DNA from: Sulfitobacter sp.
GTDB lineage: Bacteria; Pseudomonadota; Alphaproteobacteria; Rhodobacterales; Rhodobacteraceae
Reading direction: 5' to 3'
Assembly (NCBI GenBank): GCA_026421135.1
Contig: JAPKCR010000064.1
Coordinates: 1 to 8,626, forward strand
DNA: 8,626 nt
The notes beneath the pieces were generated by a model. The model searched no databases. It saw nothing but the letters and a program-made list of their open reading frames with translations, and was not told the origin of the DNA. Positions 1 to 6,793 of the stretch are shown piece after piece (the stretch's first letter is position 1; the number at the start of each line of letters is the position of its first letter). The translations under genes and the position numbers were made by a program.

Positions 1-240
1 GCCGATCTGCCCGATATTTCACTGATCCTGTCCGACATCCAACTGGTGGGCGAAGCAACCGGCCTTGATCTGGCCCAACGGCTCGGGCCTGACGCGCCGC
101 CGCTGGTGCTGATGACATCGCTACCCGTCGATGACGCATTGTTTCTAAAGGCGCAGACCCTTGCACCTGTCTTGCGAAAACCGTTTGATGTGGATGATTT
201 GACGGCGCTTATCGCGCCCAATGGATTGGCCGCCCAATGA
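1..240 (+). CDS. C-terminal receiver domain of a truncated gene, probably a hybrid sensor histidine kinase (5' end outside window)
   Basis: The reading frame is open from the first base and stops at 238-240. It encodes the later part of a CheY-like receiver domain. The phospho-acceptor aspartate lies in LSDIQL (residue 12 of the visible part), the switch Thr/Ser in LMTSLP, and the conserved lysine in LRKPF. The acidic pair expected near the receiver N-terminus must lie upstream of the window. The stop overlaps the ATG of the next gene, an OmpR-type regulator, by four bases, so the two are almost certainly co-translated partners. A receiver at the C-terminus directly before a DNA-binding regulator suggests a hybrid histidine kinase that passes phosphate through its own receiver, but a plain receiver protein cannot be excluded because no kinase sequence is visible. 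The receiver assignment is secure; the kinase part is inference. Confidence 0.8.
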   Translation, partial: ADLPDISLILSDIQLVGEATGLDLAQRLGPDAPPLVLMTSLPVDDALFLKAQTLAPVLRKPFDVDDLTALIAPNGLAAQ

Positions 241-938
241 CCCGCCCCCTAGTCACTATCCTGGACGATGAGCCTGAAATTCGCCGACTATTGGCCGATG
301 TGCTGGAGGAAGCCGGCTTTGACACCCTAAGCTTTGGCCGCGCCCGCGCGTTTGAGGCAGCCTTGGCGACCCACACCCCCGATGTCTGCCTTGTCGATTT
401 ATCCCTGCCCGACACAGACGGGCTGACGCTGGTTCACCGCTTGGCGCTGGAACAGGGTGCCATCGTCATTATCATCTCCGGTCGCGCACAAGTGCAGGAC
501 CGCGTTACAGGGCTTGAGCTTGGGGCCGATGATTACATCATCAAACCGTTCGATCCCGCCGAGGTTGTCGCAAGAATTCGCGCCCGACTGCGTAGCGCCA
601 AGTCCGCGACACAAACAGGCAATGTCGCTGTGTTCAACGGTTGGACAGCGCATTTCGACCGCTACACATTGGAAGACGATGCGGGGGCAGAAACCCCCTT
701 CTCCCATGCCGAAGGCGAGGTGCTGCGCTTGTTTCTGGACGCGCCAAAACGTCTGATCAGCCGCGCGCAGATGCAAACCAGCTTGGGTGGCGTCGCATCA
801 GAAAGCTTTGATCGCGCGATGGATGTTCGCATTTCCCGACTGCGCACCAAGCTGCGCGAAGATCCGAAAAACCCGCAACTGATCAAAACGATATATGGTG
901 CCGGCTATATCTTTCTGGGGGACGTGACATGGACCTGA
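237..938 (+). CDS. OmpR/PhoB-family response regulator
   Basis: A 233-residue two-component response regulator, the normal length for the OmpR class. The receiver domain (about 4-118) has the acidic pair D10/D11, phospho-acceptor D54 in LVDLSLPD, switch serine S81 and lysine K103 in IIKPF, so all phosphorylation residues are intact. A winged-helix DNA-binding domain occupies about 130-230, with a recognition-helix region around FDRAMDVRISRLRTKLRED and a C-terminal hairpin ending in IYGAGYIF. It is a cytoplasmic transcription factor expected to be phosphorylated by the kinase encoded upstream. The ATG at 237 overlaps the upstream stop (ATGA) and has no good Shine-Dalgarno of its own, so it is probably translationally coupled. 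Its last ten bases overlap the acetyltransferase gene. The input signal and target genes cannot be read from the sequence. The family call is very secure; no specific ortholog name is assigned. Confidence 0.95.
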   Translation: MTRPLVTILDDEPEIRRLLADVLEEAGFDTLSFGRARAFEAALATHTPDVCLVDLSLPDTDGLTLVHRLALEQGAIVIIISGRAQVQDRVTGLELGADDYIIKPFDPAEVVARIRARLRSAKSATQTGNVAVFNGWTAHFDRYTLEDDAGAETPFSHAEGEVLRLFLDAPKRLISRAQMQTSLGGVASESFDRAMDVRISRLRTKLREDPKNPQLIKTIYGAGYIFLGDVTWT

Positions 939-1399
939 CACCGTACCAACTTGGCCCAGGTGATCTGGCATTGGCTGACGTGCTGACCCTGATGCGCGAT
1001 TGCTTTGCCTATATGGAAGGTCGGATCGACCCGCCCAGTTCTCTTGGGACAGTCACGCAATCGTCCCTGCAACAGACCGCATCCGAGGCCGAAATTTGGT
1101 GCATAGGCATCCCGCCTGTCGCCTGCATGATCCTGACGCCAAAGGGCAGCAGTCTATATCTGGGCAAGGTATGTGTCGCGCCAACGCATCAGCGCCTTGG
1201 CCTTGCGCGTCACTTGATCGACCACGCAAACGACCGTGCCCGACAGTTGCGCCTTGCAACGCTTGAACTTCGAACCCGTGTCGAACTGGTGGACAATCAC
1301 GCGACGTTTAAGGCGCTTGGGTTCACCGAATATGCGCGCACGGCACATCCCGGTTATAAACATCCCACCAGCATCACAATGCGCAAACCGGTTTCTTAG
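929..1399 (+). CDS. GNAT-family N-acetyltransferase
   Basis: A 156-residue single-domain GNAT protein, predicted to transfer an acetyl group from acetyl-CoA to an amine on an unknown substrate. The acetyl-CoA pyrophosphate-binding motif A is visible as VAPTHQRLGLARHLI, with the Q/R-x-x-G-x-A core at residues 88-93. It follows the beta strand SLYLGKVCV and is preceded by the N-terminal strand and helix region. Motif B is represented by NHATFKALGFTEYA, typical of the last helix-strand of the fold. The start at 929 overlaps the response regulator stop by ten bases; a GGGGGA at 917-922 gives a plausible ribosome-binding site at normal spacing. The arrangement suggests co-expression with the two-component pair, perhaps as an effector, although the substrate (small molecule, antibiotic or protein) cannot be told. 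The gene ends in a 4-base convergent overlap with the crotonase gene. Confidence 0.88.
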   Translation: MDLTPYQLGPGDLALADVLTLMRDCFAYMEGRIDPPSSLGTVTQSSLQQTASEAEIWCIGIPPVACMILTPKGSSLYLGKVCVAPTHQRLGLARHLIDHANDRARQLRLATLELRTRVELVDNHATFKALGFTEYARTAHPGYKHPTSITMRKPVS

Positions 1400-2154
1400 C
1401 CGCCCAACATCGCGCGCATTGCCGGAACTGTTTCGTCGTTAAACCACCCGCCCTCTGGCGCATTGGCCCCTGCCGCGATGCCCGCCTTGATCTTGGTGAT
1501 GACTTCCCCCCTGATCTGACGCTTGACCGAGGCAAATGTAGCCGGCGGAATCTGTCCCAACTTGGCAGCCTCAGCCAATGCCTCCTCCAGCAGACCCTCT
1601 TCCGGCACAATCCGGTCCACAATACCAGCGATCCGCGCGTCATCAGCTGACATCGGTTGCCCCGTCAGCATTAGCCGGCGCAGATCATTGGGTGACAAAG
1701 TTGCCCGCGCAATTTCCAGCGGACCCAATGGGAAATCCGCGCCGACGCGCACCTCGGCCAACCCAAACGTCGCCCGCGCCGCAGAAATCCGAAAGTCGCT
1801 TGCCAGCACATAGAATAAACCGCCCGCAATCGCCGCACCGTTAACAGCAACAACAGTCGGCTTGGCACATTCAAACAAGGCCAGAAAACCTTCGTTCAGT
1901 CCTTTGACTATTGCGTGCTGCGCGGCCAAATCAAACTCTTGCGCTTGCTTCAGATTCAATCCCGCCGAAAACACCTTGAATGGCGATGCAAGGACAATGG
2001 CGCGCACGTTATCATCTGCTTCAAGTGCCTTGATCGCTTGGCCAAACTGCATCAGCCCTTTGGCCGATAGCGCATTGACCGGTCCATTGTTTAGCGTCAG
2101 GCAAACAACGCCGCCCGCGTGTTCACTTTGAATTGGATCTGATGTTCCGGACAT
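1396..2154 (-). CDS. Enoyl-CoA hydratase/isomerase family protein, 3,2-trans-enoyl-CoA isomerase-like
   Basis: A 252-residue crotonase-fold protein acting on an acyl-CoA thioester. The two oxyanion-hole segments are clear: VFSAGLNL around A64 and NGAAIAGGL around G112. Of the two acidic residues used by enoyl-CoA hydratases, the second is kept (E134 in FGLAEVRVG). The first position, usually GGCEL, is GGLFY here, so phenylalanine 114 replaces glutamate. A single glutamate together with the N-terminal NGPVNALS motif and GIVDRIVPEE near residue 190 resembles mitochondrial 3,2-enoyl-CoA isomerase (ECI1), which moves double bonds during beta-oxidation of unsaturated fatty acids. That activity is inferred; another crotonase reaction is possible. 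The ATG at 2154 is preceded by a strong AGGAGG (minus strand, 2163-2168). The 3' end overlaps the convergent acetyltransferase gene by four bases. Confidence 0.85.
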   Translation of the reverse strand: MSGTSDPIQSEHAGGVVCLTLNNGPVNALSAKGLMQFGQAIKALEADDNVRAIVLASPFKVFSAGLNLKQAQEFDLAAQHAIVKGLNEGFLALFECAKPTVVAVNGAAIAGGLFYVLASDFRISAARATFGLAEVRVGADFPLGPLEIARATLSPNDLRRLMLTGQPMSADDARIAGIVDRIVPEEGLLEEALAEAAKLGQIPPATFASVKRQIRGEVITKIKAGIAAGANAPEGGWFNDETVPAMRAMLGG

Positions 2155-2268
2155 GTGCTTGGCCTCCTATTGACTGAACACAGCGTCTCATCCAATCGAG
2201 CCGCCGTCACCCGAAATATCGCATTTCTGTCGAATTTGCGTTGCGTTTCAGGTGCCATGAAAGCTAGA

Positions 2269-2286
2269 TTCAATGCATGATTGAAT
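2269..2286. promoter_or_regulatory. Operator-like inverted repeat at the WGR gene start
   Basis: A near-perfect palindrome has 7-bp arms ATTCAAT and ATTGAAT (2268-2274 and 2280-2286) separated by GCATG. It lies between the divergent crotonase and WGR genes and contains the WGR start codon (2277-2279). Its size and symmetry suit a dimeric repressor site, but no regulator gene is adjacent, and such a palindrome could also form a small RNA hairpin hiding the start codon. The role is inference; only the symmetry is seen. Confidence 0.3.
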
Positions 2287-2504
2287 GCCTCCTTTATCGC
2301 ACCAGCCGCGCACAACGGCAGCTGTTCTACCGCGTTGAAATCGCGATGAACCTGTTCAGCGAAGTATCCGTACTGCGGGAATGGGGCACCGCGGGTGGAC
2401 GCCCCAAAGCGGTGGTGCAGTGCTTTGGCAACCTGCGCGAAGCGTCCCGCGCGGCCGACACCCACCGCAATCGCGCAGAACGGCGCGGCTATCTACGCAA
2501 CTGA
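2277..2504 (+). CDS. Small stand-alone WGR-domain protein
   Basis: A 75-residue protein that is nearly all WGR domain, a fold named after the W-G-R motif and found in eukaryotic PARPs and bacterial DNA-associated proteins. Visible features are the N-terminal [18 protein letters not shown] strand, [12 protein letters not shown] with W36-G37, then a central strand VVQCF, a helix rich in Ala and Arg, and the typical RRGYLR ending. The third motif residue is threonine (WGT) rather than arginine. The protein is very basic at its C-terminus, compatible with nucleic-acid binding. The ATG at 2277 is the first in frame after a TAG at 2265-2267, and the domain needs residues from near this start; the ribosome-binding site is weak. 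The gene overlaps the convergent M20 hydrolase by 12 bases. The family is recognised from its pattern only; the cellular role of small bacterial WGR proteins is poorly known. Confidence 0.72.
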   Translation: MIECLLYRTSRAQRQLFYRVEIAMNLFSEVSVLREWGTAGGRPKAVVQCFGNLREASRAADTHRNRAERRGYLRN

Positions 2505-3698
2505 CGCCAAACGGTCGACTGCATGTGCCAAGACCTGCAAACCTGCGACCAGATCATCTTCGGCTGTGTCTTCCTCGAAGGTGTGACTTAGCCCGCCAAT
2601 CGATGGCACAAATAGCATCGCCACAGGTAAGAGCCGCGCAACATTGGTCGCATCATGCAGCGCACCCGATGGCATCTTGCGCCACTTTCCGGGCGCGACC
2701 GCTTCTGCACCATCCTCCAGTGCGCGCCGCAAACGCGGGTCCATCGCCACAGGCTCAAGCCCCAGAAGCGGCCCGAAACTTAGCTCCATCCCCTGCGCCT
2801 GCGCCACCTCGTCGGCGGTTTCGCGGATGATCTGTTCCATACGTGTTAAACGATCTGTGTTCGCGTCCCGCCACTGCATGGAAAAAACCGCACGCCCCGG
2901 CACGATAGACGACGCATTCGGATGCAATGACAGATGCCCAATCGTCCAAACCGTCTGCGGCGTCACCACATTTCGTAATCGGTCGTTCAGCATCCTATTA
3001 AAAGCAGAAACTGCCTGAAACGCATCCCGCCGCAAATGCATCGGGGTTGTCCCGGCATGATTTTGCTGCCCGTCAAAGGTGATTTTCATATCCCGAATAC
3101 CAACGATATCCGTTACGACTCCAATCTTTTCACCGCTGCTGTCCAGGCTTGGCCCTTGCTCGATGTGCATCTCGATAAAACCGGTGAACAGACTTGCGGG
3201 CACCTCCCTTGTGACCATATCAGCCATCGCCTGCCGCGCAGTGCCAAGCGCGATACCAGCGTGATCTTGCAGTTTATCTGCACGAGCCAAACTTTCATCA
3301 CCAGACCAAACGGTACTGCCCGTCGTCACACCAAATCGCCCTTCCTCGTCCTGAAAGGATACTACAGAAACCGCTGGCCCACCGGCTTCTTTAGCGGCCC
3401 GGGCAACTTCCAACGCTGCAACGACACCCAAGGCACCATCCAGCCATCCCCCTTCAGGCTGGCTGTCTGAATGCGAGCCCAACAAGATTGACGGCCCTTC
3501 AGCCAAGCCAAACAGATTGCCCATCGCATCAACCTCGACCTTCAATCCAATCTCGGTCATTTGCCCCGCCAGCCAGCGCCGCGCCTCAATATCAGGCACG
3601 CTATAGGCTGGACGCACTACACCTTTGCCAACGCCCGCGGCCCCAAAACTGCGCAGCTTGTGCAAATCTGCCAGAAACCGCCCACCATTCACTTGCAT
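2493..3698 (-). CDS. M20-family metallohydrolase, N-carbamoyl-L-amino-acid hydrolase / allantoate amidohydrolase type
   Basis: A 401-residue cytosolic zinc or manganese amidohydrolase of the hydantoinase/carbamoylase branch of M20, of full family length. Members cleave N-carbamoyl groups from amino acids, beta-ureidopropionate or allantoate. Probable metal ligands are H76 and D87 in [16 protein letters not shown]119 with general base E118 in [10 protein letters not shown]178 in EMHIEQGP, and H372 in [10 protein letters not shown]. The dimerisation-domain motif NHAGTTPM (212-219) and the late [11 protein letters not shown] match substrate-binding motifs of the family. The first motif reads HSDS rather than the more usual HLDT. 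The start at 3698 gives the normal N-terminal length and follows purine-rich AAGGAAAGG and CAGGG sequences. The gene lies 111 bases downstream of the formate dehydrogenase gene on the same strand, with a hairpin between them. No pyrimidine or purine catabolic partner is visible, so the exact substrate is undetermined. Confidence 0.88.
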   Translation of the reverse strand: MQVNGGRFLADLHKLRSFGAAGVGKGVVRPAYSVPDIEARRWLAGQMTEIGLKVEVDAMGNLFGLAEGPSILLGSHSDSQPEGGWLDGALGVVAALEVARAAKEAGGPAVSVVSFQDEEGRFGVTTGSTVWSGDESLARADKLQDHAGIALGTARQAMADMVTREVPASLFTGFIEMHIEQGPSLDSSGEKIGVVTDIVGIRDMKITFDGQQNHAGTTPMHLRRDAFQAVSAFNRMLNDRLRNVVTPQTVWTIGHLSLHPNASSIVPGRAVFSMQWRDANTDRLTRMEQIIRETADEVAQAQGMELSFGPLLGLEPVAMDPRLRRALEDGAEAVAPGKWRKMPSGALHDATNVARLLPVAMLFVPSIGGLSHTFEEDTAEDDLVAGLQVLAHAVDRLASVA

Positions 3699-3710
3699 CT
3701 GACCCTGACC

Positions 3711-3733
3711 TTTCCTTGGCTAAGAAAATCCTT
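3711..3733 (-). repeat. Intergenic motif, copy A
   Basis: Read on the minus strand, this 23-base AT-rich segment follows AGGATTTTCTTAGCCA, then AGGAAA. A second copy, differing by a few bases and one insertion, is at 6699-6723. It sits just upstream of the M20 hydrolase start, so its purine-rich end may double as part of that gene's ribosome-binding region. Function is unknown; two copies in one window suggest a dispersed intergenic element. Confidence 0.35.
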
Positions 3734-3764
3734 GGGCGAATAAGACACGGCGTCCCTTCTTCCC

Positions 3765-3795
3765 AAAAAAGATCGAGAGTGCCCAACGGGCGCTC
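3765..3795 (-). terminator. Rho-independent terminator-like hairpin after the formate dehydrogenase gene
   Basis: On the minus strand, 14 bases after the formate dehydrogenase stop codon, GAGCGCCC and GGGCACTC (3795-3788 and 3784-3777) form an 8-bp stem with one C/A mismatch and a GTT loop. TCGATC and then six T residues follow (3770-3765). The 6-base gap before the T run and the mismatch make it weaker than a textbook terminator. It would separate fdh transcription from the M20 gene downstream. Confidence 0.45.
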
Positions 3796-3809
3796 ATCAG
3801 GGTCAACGG

Positions 3810-6578
3810 CTATTCTGCCGCGACAGCGTTTACAACCGCCTCTACCTTCACAGCCGAGAATTTGAACTCGGGGATTTTGCCGTACGGATCCACAGCGGGG
3901 TTCGTCAAAATGTTCGCAGCCGCTTCAACAAAGGCAAACGGCAGGAAAACCATATCCGGCGAAACTGCCCGATCCTCGCGCGCCATGATCTCGATCGACC
4001 CGCGCTTGGTGGACAGTCGAACATGCTCTCCGGCAGCCACGCCAAGCTTGCGCAAAGTTGATGGATGCAGCGAACAATTCGCCTCGGGTTCCAGCCCGTC
4101 CAACACAAGCGACCGGCGTGTCATCGAGCCCGTATGCCAATGTTCCAACTGCCGCCCGGTCGTCAGGATCATCGGATAATCCTCGTCCGGCACGTCATCA
4201 GGGGCAACAATGCTGGCCGGCGTAAACCGCGCGCGACCGTCTTGGCGCGGAAAACCGTCACCAAAAACAATCGCTTGTCCCGGATCTGTCGGGCTTGTCG
4301 AAGGATAGGTTACCGCACCTTCATTCTCAAGCCGGTCCCAGGTGATGTTGCTAAGCGATGACATGTTGAGCTTCATTTCAGCAAAGACTTCGCTCGGGTG
4401 AGTATAAGCCCAGTTCAACCCCAATCGCTTGGCCAACTCGACCTCGATCCACCAATCTTCTTTGGCCTCACCCGGCGGCACCACTGCAGCGCGTCCCATC
4501 TGAACCTGACGGTTGGTGTTCGTCACTGTGCCAGCCTTTTCAGCAAACGCCGATGCAGGCAAAATCACATCCGCGAAATTCGCTGTCTCGGTCAGGAAAA
4601 TATCCTGCACCACCAAATGCTCCAACTTTGCCAGCGCATCGCGGGCATGTTCGACATCAGGGTCCGACATCGCGGGGTTTTCGCCCAAAACATAAAGGCT
4701 GCGAATATCGCCATCATAGATCGCATCCATGATCTCGATCACCGTCAGGCCCTTTTGACTGCTGAAATCGCCGCTTCCCCACACCTCGGTAAAGGCAGAT
4801 CGGACACCATCATCAGACACCGGCTGATAGTCCGGTAAAAACATCGGGATCAGGCCGGCGTCAGATGCGCCTTGCACGTTGTTCTGCCCGCGCAACGGAT
4901 GCAGGCCAGCGCCAGGTCGCCCAATTTGCCCTGTCATCAGCGCCAAACTGATCAGGCAGCGGGCATTATCCGTACCGTGAATGTGCTGCGACACGCCCAT
5001 GCCCCAGAAAATCATTGCCGCATTGGCTCCGGCAAAGGTCCGCGCCACATCGCGAATTGTCTCGGCATCGATGCCGCAGATTTTGGCCATTTTTTCGGGG
5101 GTAAAGGTCTTGAGATGTGCCTTTTCGATCTCCCAGTTCTCGGTATAGGCTTCGATATATTGCTGATCGTACAGCTTTTCCTCGACGATCACGTGCATGA
5201 TGGCGTTCAACATCGACACATCCGTACCGGGCCGGAATTGCAGCATATGCGACGAATGCCGCTTGAGCGCTTGGCCGCGTGGATCCATCACAATCAACTT
5301 GCCACCGCGCTTTGCAAATTGCTTGAAGAATGTCGCCGCGACAGGGTGGTTTTCTGTCGGGTTCGCCCCAATCACAATCGCCACGTCCGAATTTTCAATC
5401 TGATTAAACGTGGCCGTTACAGCCCCGGATCCGACGTTCTCCATCAGCGCCGCAACTGAAGATGCGTGGCACAGCCGCGTGCAGTGATCGACATTATTAT
5501 GGCCAAAACCCTGACGGATGATCTTTTGGAACAGATACGCCTCTTCGTTGGTGCATTTTGCCGACCCAAAACCAGCGACGCCACGCCCACCGATCTTCTT
5601 CATACCATTGGCCGCAAAATCCAGCGCCTCGTCCCATGACGCCTCGCGGAAATGCGTCTGCCAATTACCGGGGTCGACATTCAGGCCTTTGGCCGGCGCA
5701 TCGTCCCGCCGGATCAACGGTTTTGTCAGGCGGTGCGGATGGTGGATATAGTCGAACCCAAAGCGCCCTTTGACGCAAAGCCGTCCCTCGTTCGCAGGGC
5801 CGTTGATGCCGTCGACATATTTGATCTTGCCGTCTTTGACCTTGAGCGACACCTGACAGCCCACACCACAGAATGGGCAAATGCTATCAACTTCGCTGTC
5901 AAAATCCGCGCGATCGCCAACCTGATTGGCGTCCACGACAGTCGCCTCCATCAAGGCCCCCGTCGGACAGGCCTGCACGCATTCGCCACATGCCACACAA
6001 GACGACTCACCCATCGGATCGGCCATATCAAACGTTGGATAACTGTCACGCCCGCGCCCGGACATGCCAATTACATCGTTCACCTGAACCTCGCGACAGG
6101 CGCGAACACAAAGGTCGCATTGAATGCACGCATCCAGATTGACACGCATTGCCACATGGCTGTCATCAAGCAGTGGAATGCGCCCTTCTTCCAACTTGGG
6201 AAACCGGCTGACCTCAATGCCTTCCATCGCGGCCATATCCCACAAATGGCTCGACTTATCATGCGCGACATCTTGCGGGGGCTGATCTGTAACAAGCAGC
6301 TCCATCACCATCTTGCGTGCATTCTCGGCGCGCGCATTGTTGGTGGTCACAACCATCCCCTCGGCAGGTTCGCGCAAACATGACGCCGCCAAGACCCGCT
6401 CGCCCTCGATCTCGACCATACAAGCGCGACAGTTGCCATCGGGGCGATAGCCCGGCGCAGGGGTGTAACACAGATGTGGTATTTTCAGGCCGCGCCCGTT
6501 TGCGACTTCCCAAATGGTCATCCCGGCCTCGGCCTCAACCTTTTCGCCGTCTAGGGTGAATGAAATTGTCTCGGCCAT
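3810..6578 (-). CDS. Formate dehydrogenase alpha subunit, molybdopterin (bis-MGD), FdsA/FdhA-like
   Basis: A 922-residue cytoplasmic molybdo- or tungsto-enzyme (no twin-arginine signal) predicted to oxidise formate to CO2. Domains in order: [2Fe-2S] ferredoxin (C37, C50, C53, C67); two ferredoxin-type [4Fe-4S] clusters (C151/C154/C157/C161 and C194/C197/C200/C204); the proximal [4Fe-4S] of the catalytic domain (C234, C237, C241, C268); and the bis-MGD domains to the C-terminus. The metal ligand is C370 in TRLCHASS, encoded by TGC, so it is a cysteine rather than selenocysteine enzyme, with the conserved H371 after it. The His-Cys cluster seen in NuoG and FdsA appears absent: around residues 98-118 there is H106 and H111 but no cysteine. 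The ATG at 6578 has AGGAGG seven bases upstream. No beta, gamma, FdhD or small-subunit gene adjoins it, so the electron acceptor is unknown. Confidence 0.93.
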   Translation of the reverse strand: MAETISFTLDGEKVEAEAGMTIWEVANGRGLKIPHLCYTPAPGYRPDGNCRACMVEIEGERVLAASCLREPAEGMVVTTNNARAENARKMVMELLVTDQPPQDVAHDKSSHLWDMAAMEGIEVSRFPKLEEGRIPLLDDSHVAMRVNLDACIQCDLCVRACREVQVNDVIGMSGRGRDSYPTFDMADPMGESSCVACGECVQACPTGALMEATVVDANQVGDRADFDSEVDSICPFCGVGCQVSLKVKDGKIKYVDGINGPANEGRLCVKGRFGFDYIHHPHRLTKPLIRRDDAPAKGLNVDPGNWQTHFREASWDEALDFAANGMKKIGGRGVAGFGSAKCTNEEAYLFQKIIRQGFGHNNVDHCTRLCHASSVAALMENVGSGAVTATFNQIENSDVAIVIGANPTENHPVAATFFKQFAKRGGKLIVMDPRGQALKRHSSHMLQFRPGTDVSMLNAIMHVIVEEKLYDQQYIEAYTENWEIEKAHLKTFTPEKMAKICGIDAETIRDVARTFAGANAAMIFWGMGVSQHIHGTDNARCLISLALMTGQIGRPGAGLHPLRGQNNVQGASDAGLIPMFLPDYQPVSDDGVRSAFTEVWGSGDFSSQKGLTVIEIMDAIYDGDIRSLYVLGENPAMSDPDVEHARDALAKLEHLVVQDIFLTETANFADVILPASAFAEKAGTVTNTNRQVQMGRAAVVPPGEAKEDWWIEVELAKRLGLNWAYTHPSEVFAEMKLNMSSLSNITWDRLENEGAVTYPSTSPTDPGQAIVFGDGFPRQDGRARFTPASIVAPDDVPDEDYPMILTTGRQLEHWHTGSMTRRSLVLDGLEPEANCSLHPSTLRKLGVAAGEHVRLSTKRGSIEIMAREDRAVSPDMVFLPFAFVEAAANILTNPAVDPYGKIPEFKFSAVKVEAVVNAVAAE

Positions 6579-6698
6579 GGGGGATCCTCCTGCAAAGCGT
6601 CACCTTACCATAAAGCGCAACGCCAATCTGCGGCAGTCACAATCCCGACACCCCACCCCGATTTTGCGCCACCGCTGTTCTCGATATGCGTCCGCCCG

Positions 6699-6723
6699 TT
6701 TCTCTGGCTAAAAAATATCCTCG
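6699..6723 (-). repeat. Intergenic motif, copy B
   Basis: Read on the minus strand, this is AGGATATTTTTTAGCCA followed by GAGAAA. It matches copy A at 3711-3733 over most of its length. It lies in the 215-base gap between the divergent formate dehydrogenase and histidine-phosphatase genes, about 120 bases upstream of the former and 70 bases upstream of the latter. It could be a promoter-associated or dispersed intergenic sequence. I see no other clear signal in this gap. Confidence 0.35.
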
Positions 6724-6793
6724 CCAACGGCTCCTGCCCTTCCAACCCGTGCAGCGCTTGCCTATCAAAGACCCAACAGTAAAAGGCGCACTA

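Noticed and set aside
399..776. 125-residue minus-strand ORF
   Set aside because: It is a shadow of the response regulator gene, whose phosphorylation and DNA-binding motifs are complete on the plus strand.
2097..2465. 122-residue minus-strand ORF covering the gap upstream of the crotonase gene
   Set aside because: It shows no recognisable domain, overlaps the crotonase 5' end and lies opposite the WGR frame, which does show a family pattern.
4872..5459. 195-residue plus-strand ORF
   Set aside because: It is also antisense to the formate dehydrogenase catalytic domain, with no domain pattern or ribosome-binding site of note.
5469..5471. Possible selenocysteine at the formate dehydrogenase metal-ligand position
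   Set aside because: The minus-strand codon is TGC, a plain cysteine, and the reading frame is continuous without an internal TGA.
5652..6383. 243-residue plus-strand ORF
   Set aside because: It lies antisense within the formate dehydrogenase gene, where iron-sulfur motifs are unambiguous on the minus strand. Long antisense frames are common in GC-rich genes.
6686..6793. Extended N-terminus for the histidine-phosphatase gene
   Set aside because: The extra 36 residues run through the intergenic motif and look non-coding; the family starts a few residues before RHG.
6579..6793. Divergent promoters between the formate dehydrogenase and histidine-phosphatase genes
   Set aside because: Promoters must exist here, but I found no -35/-10 pair with convincing sequence and spacing on either strand, so none is called.
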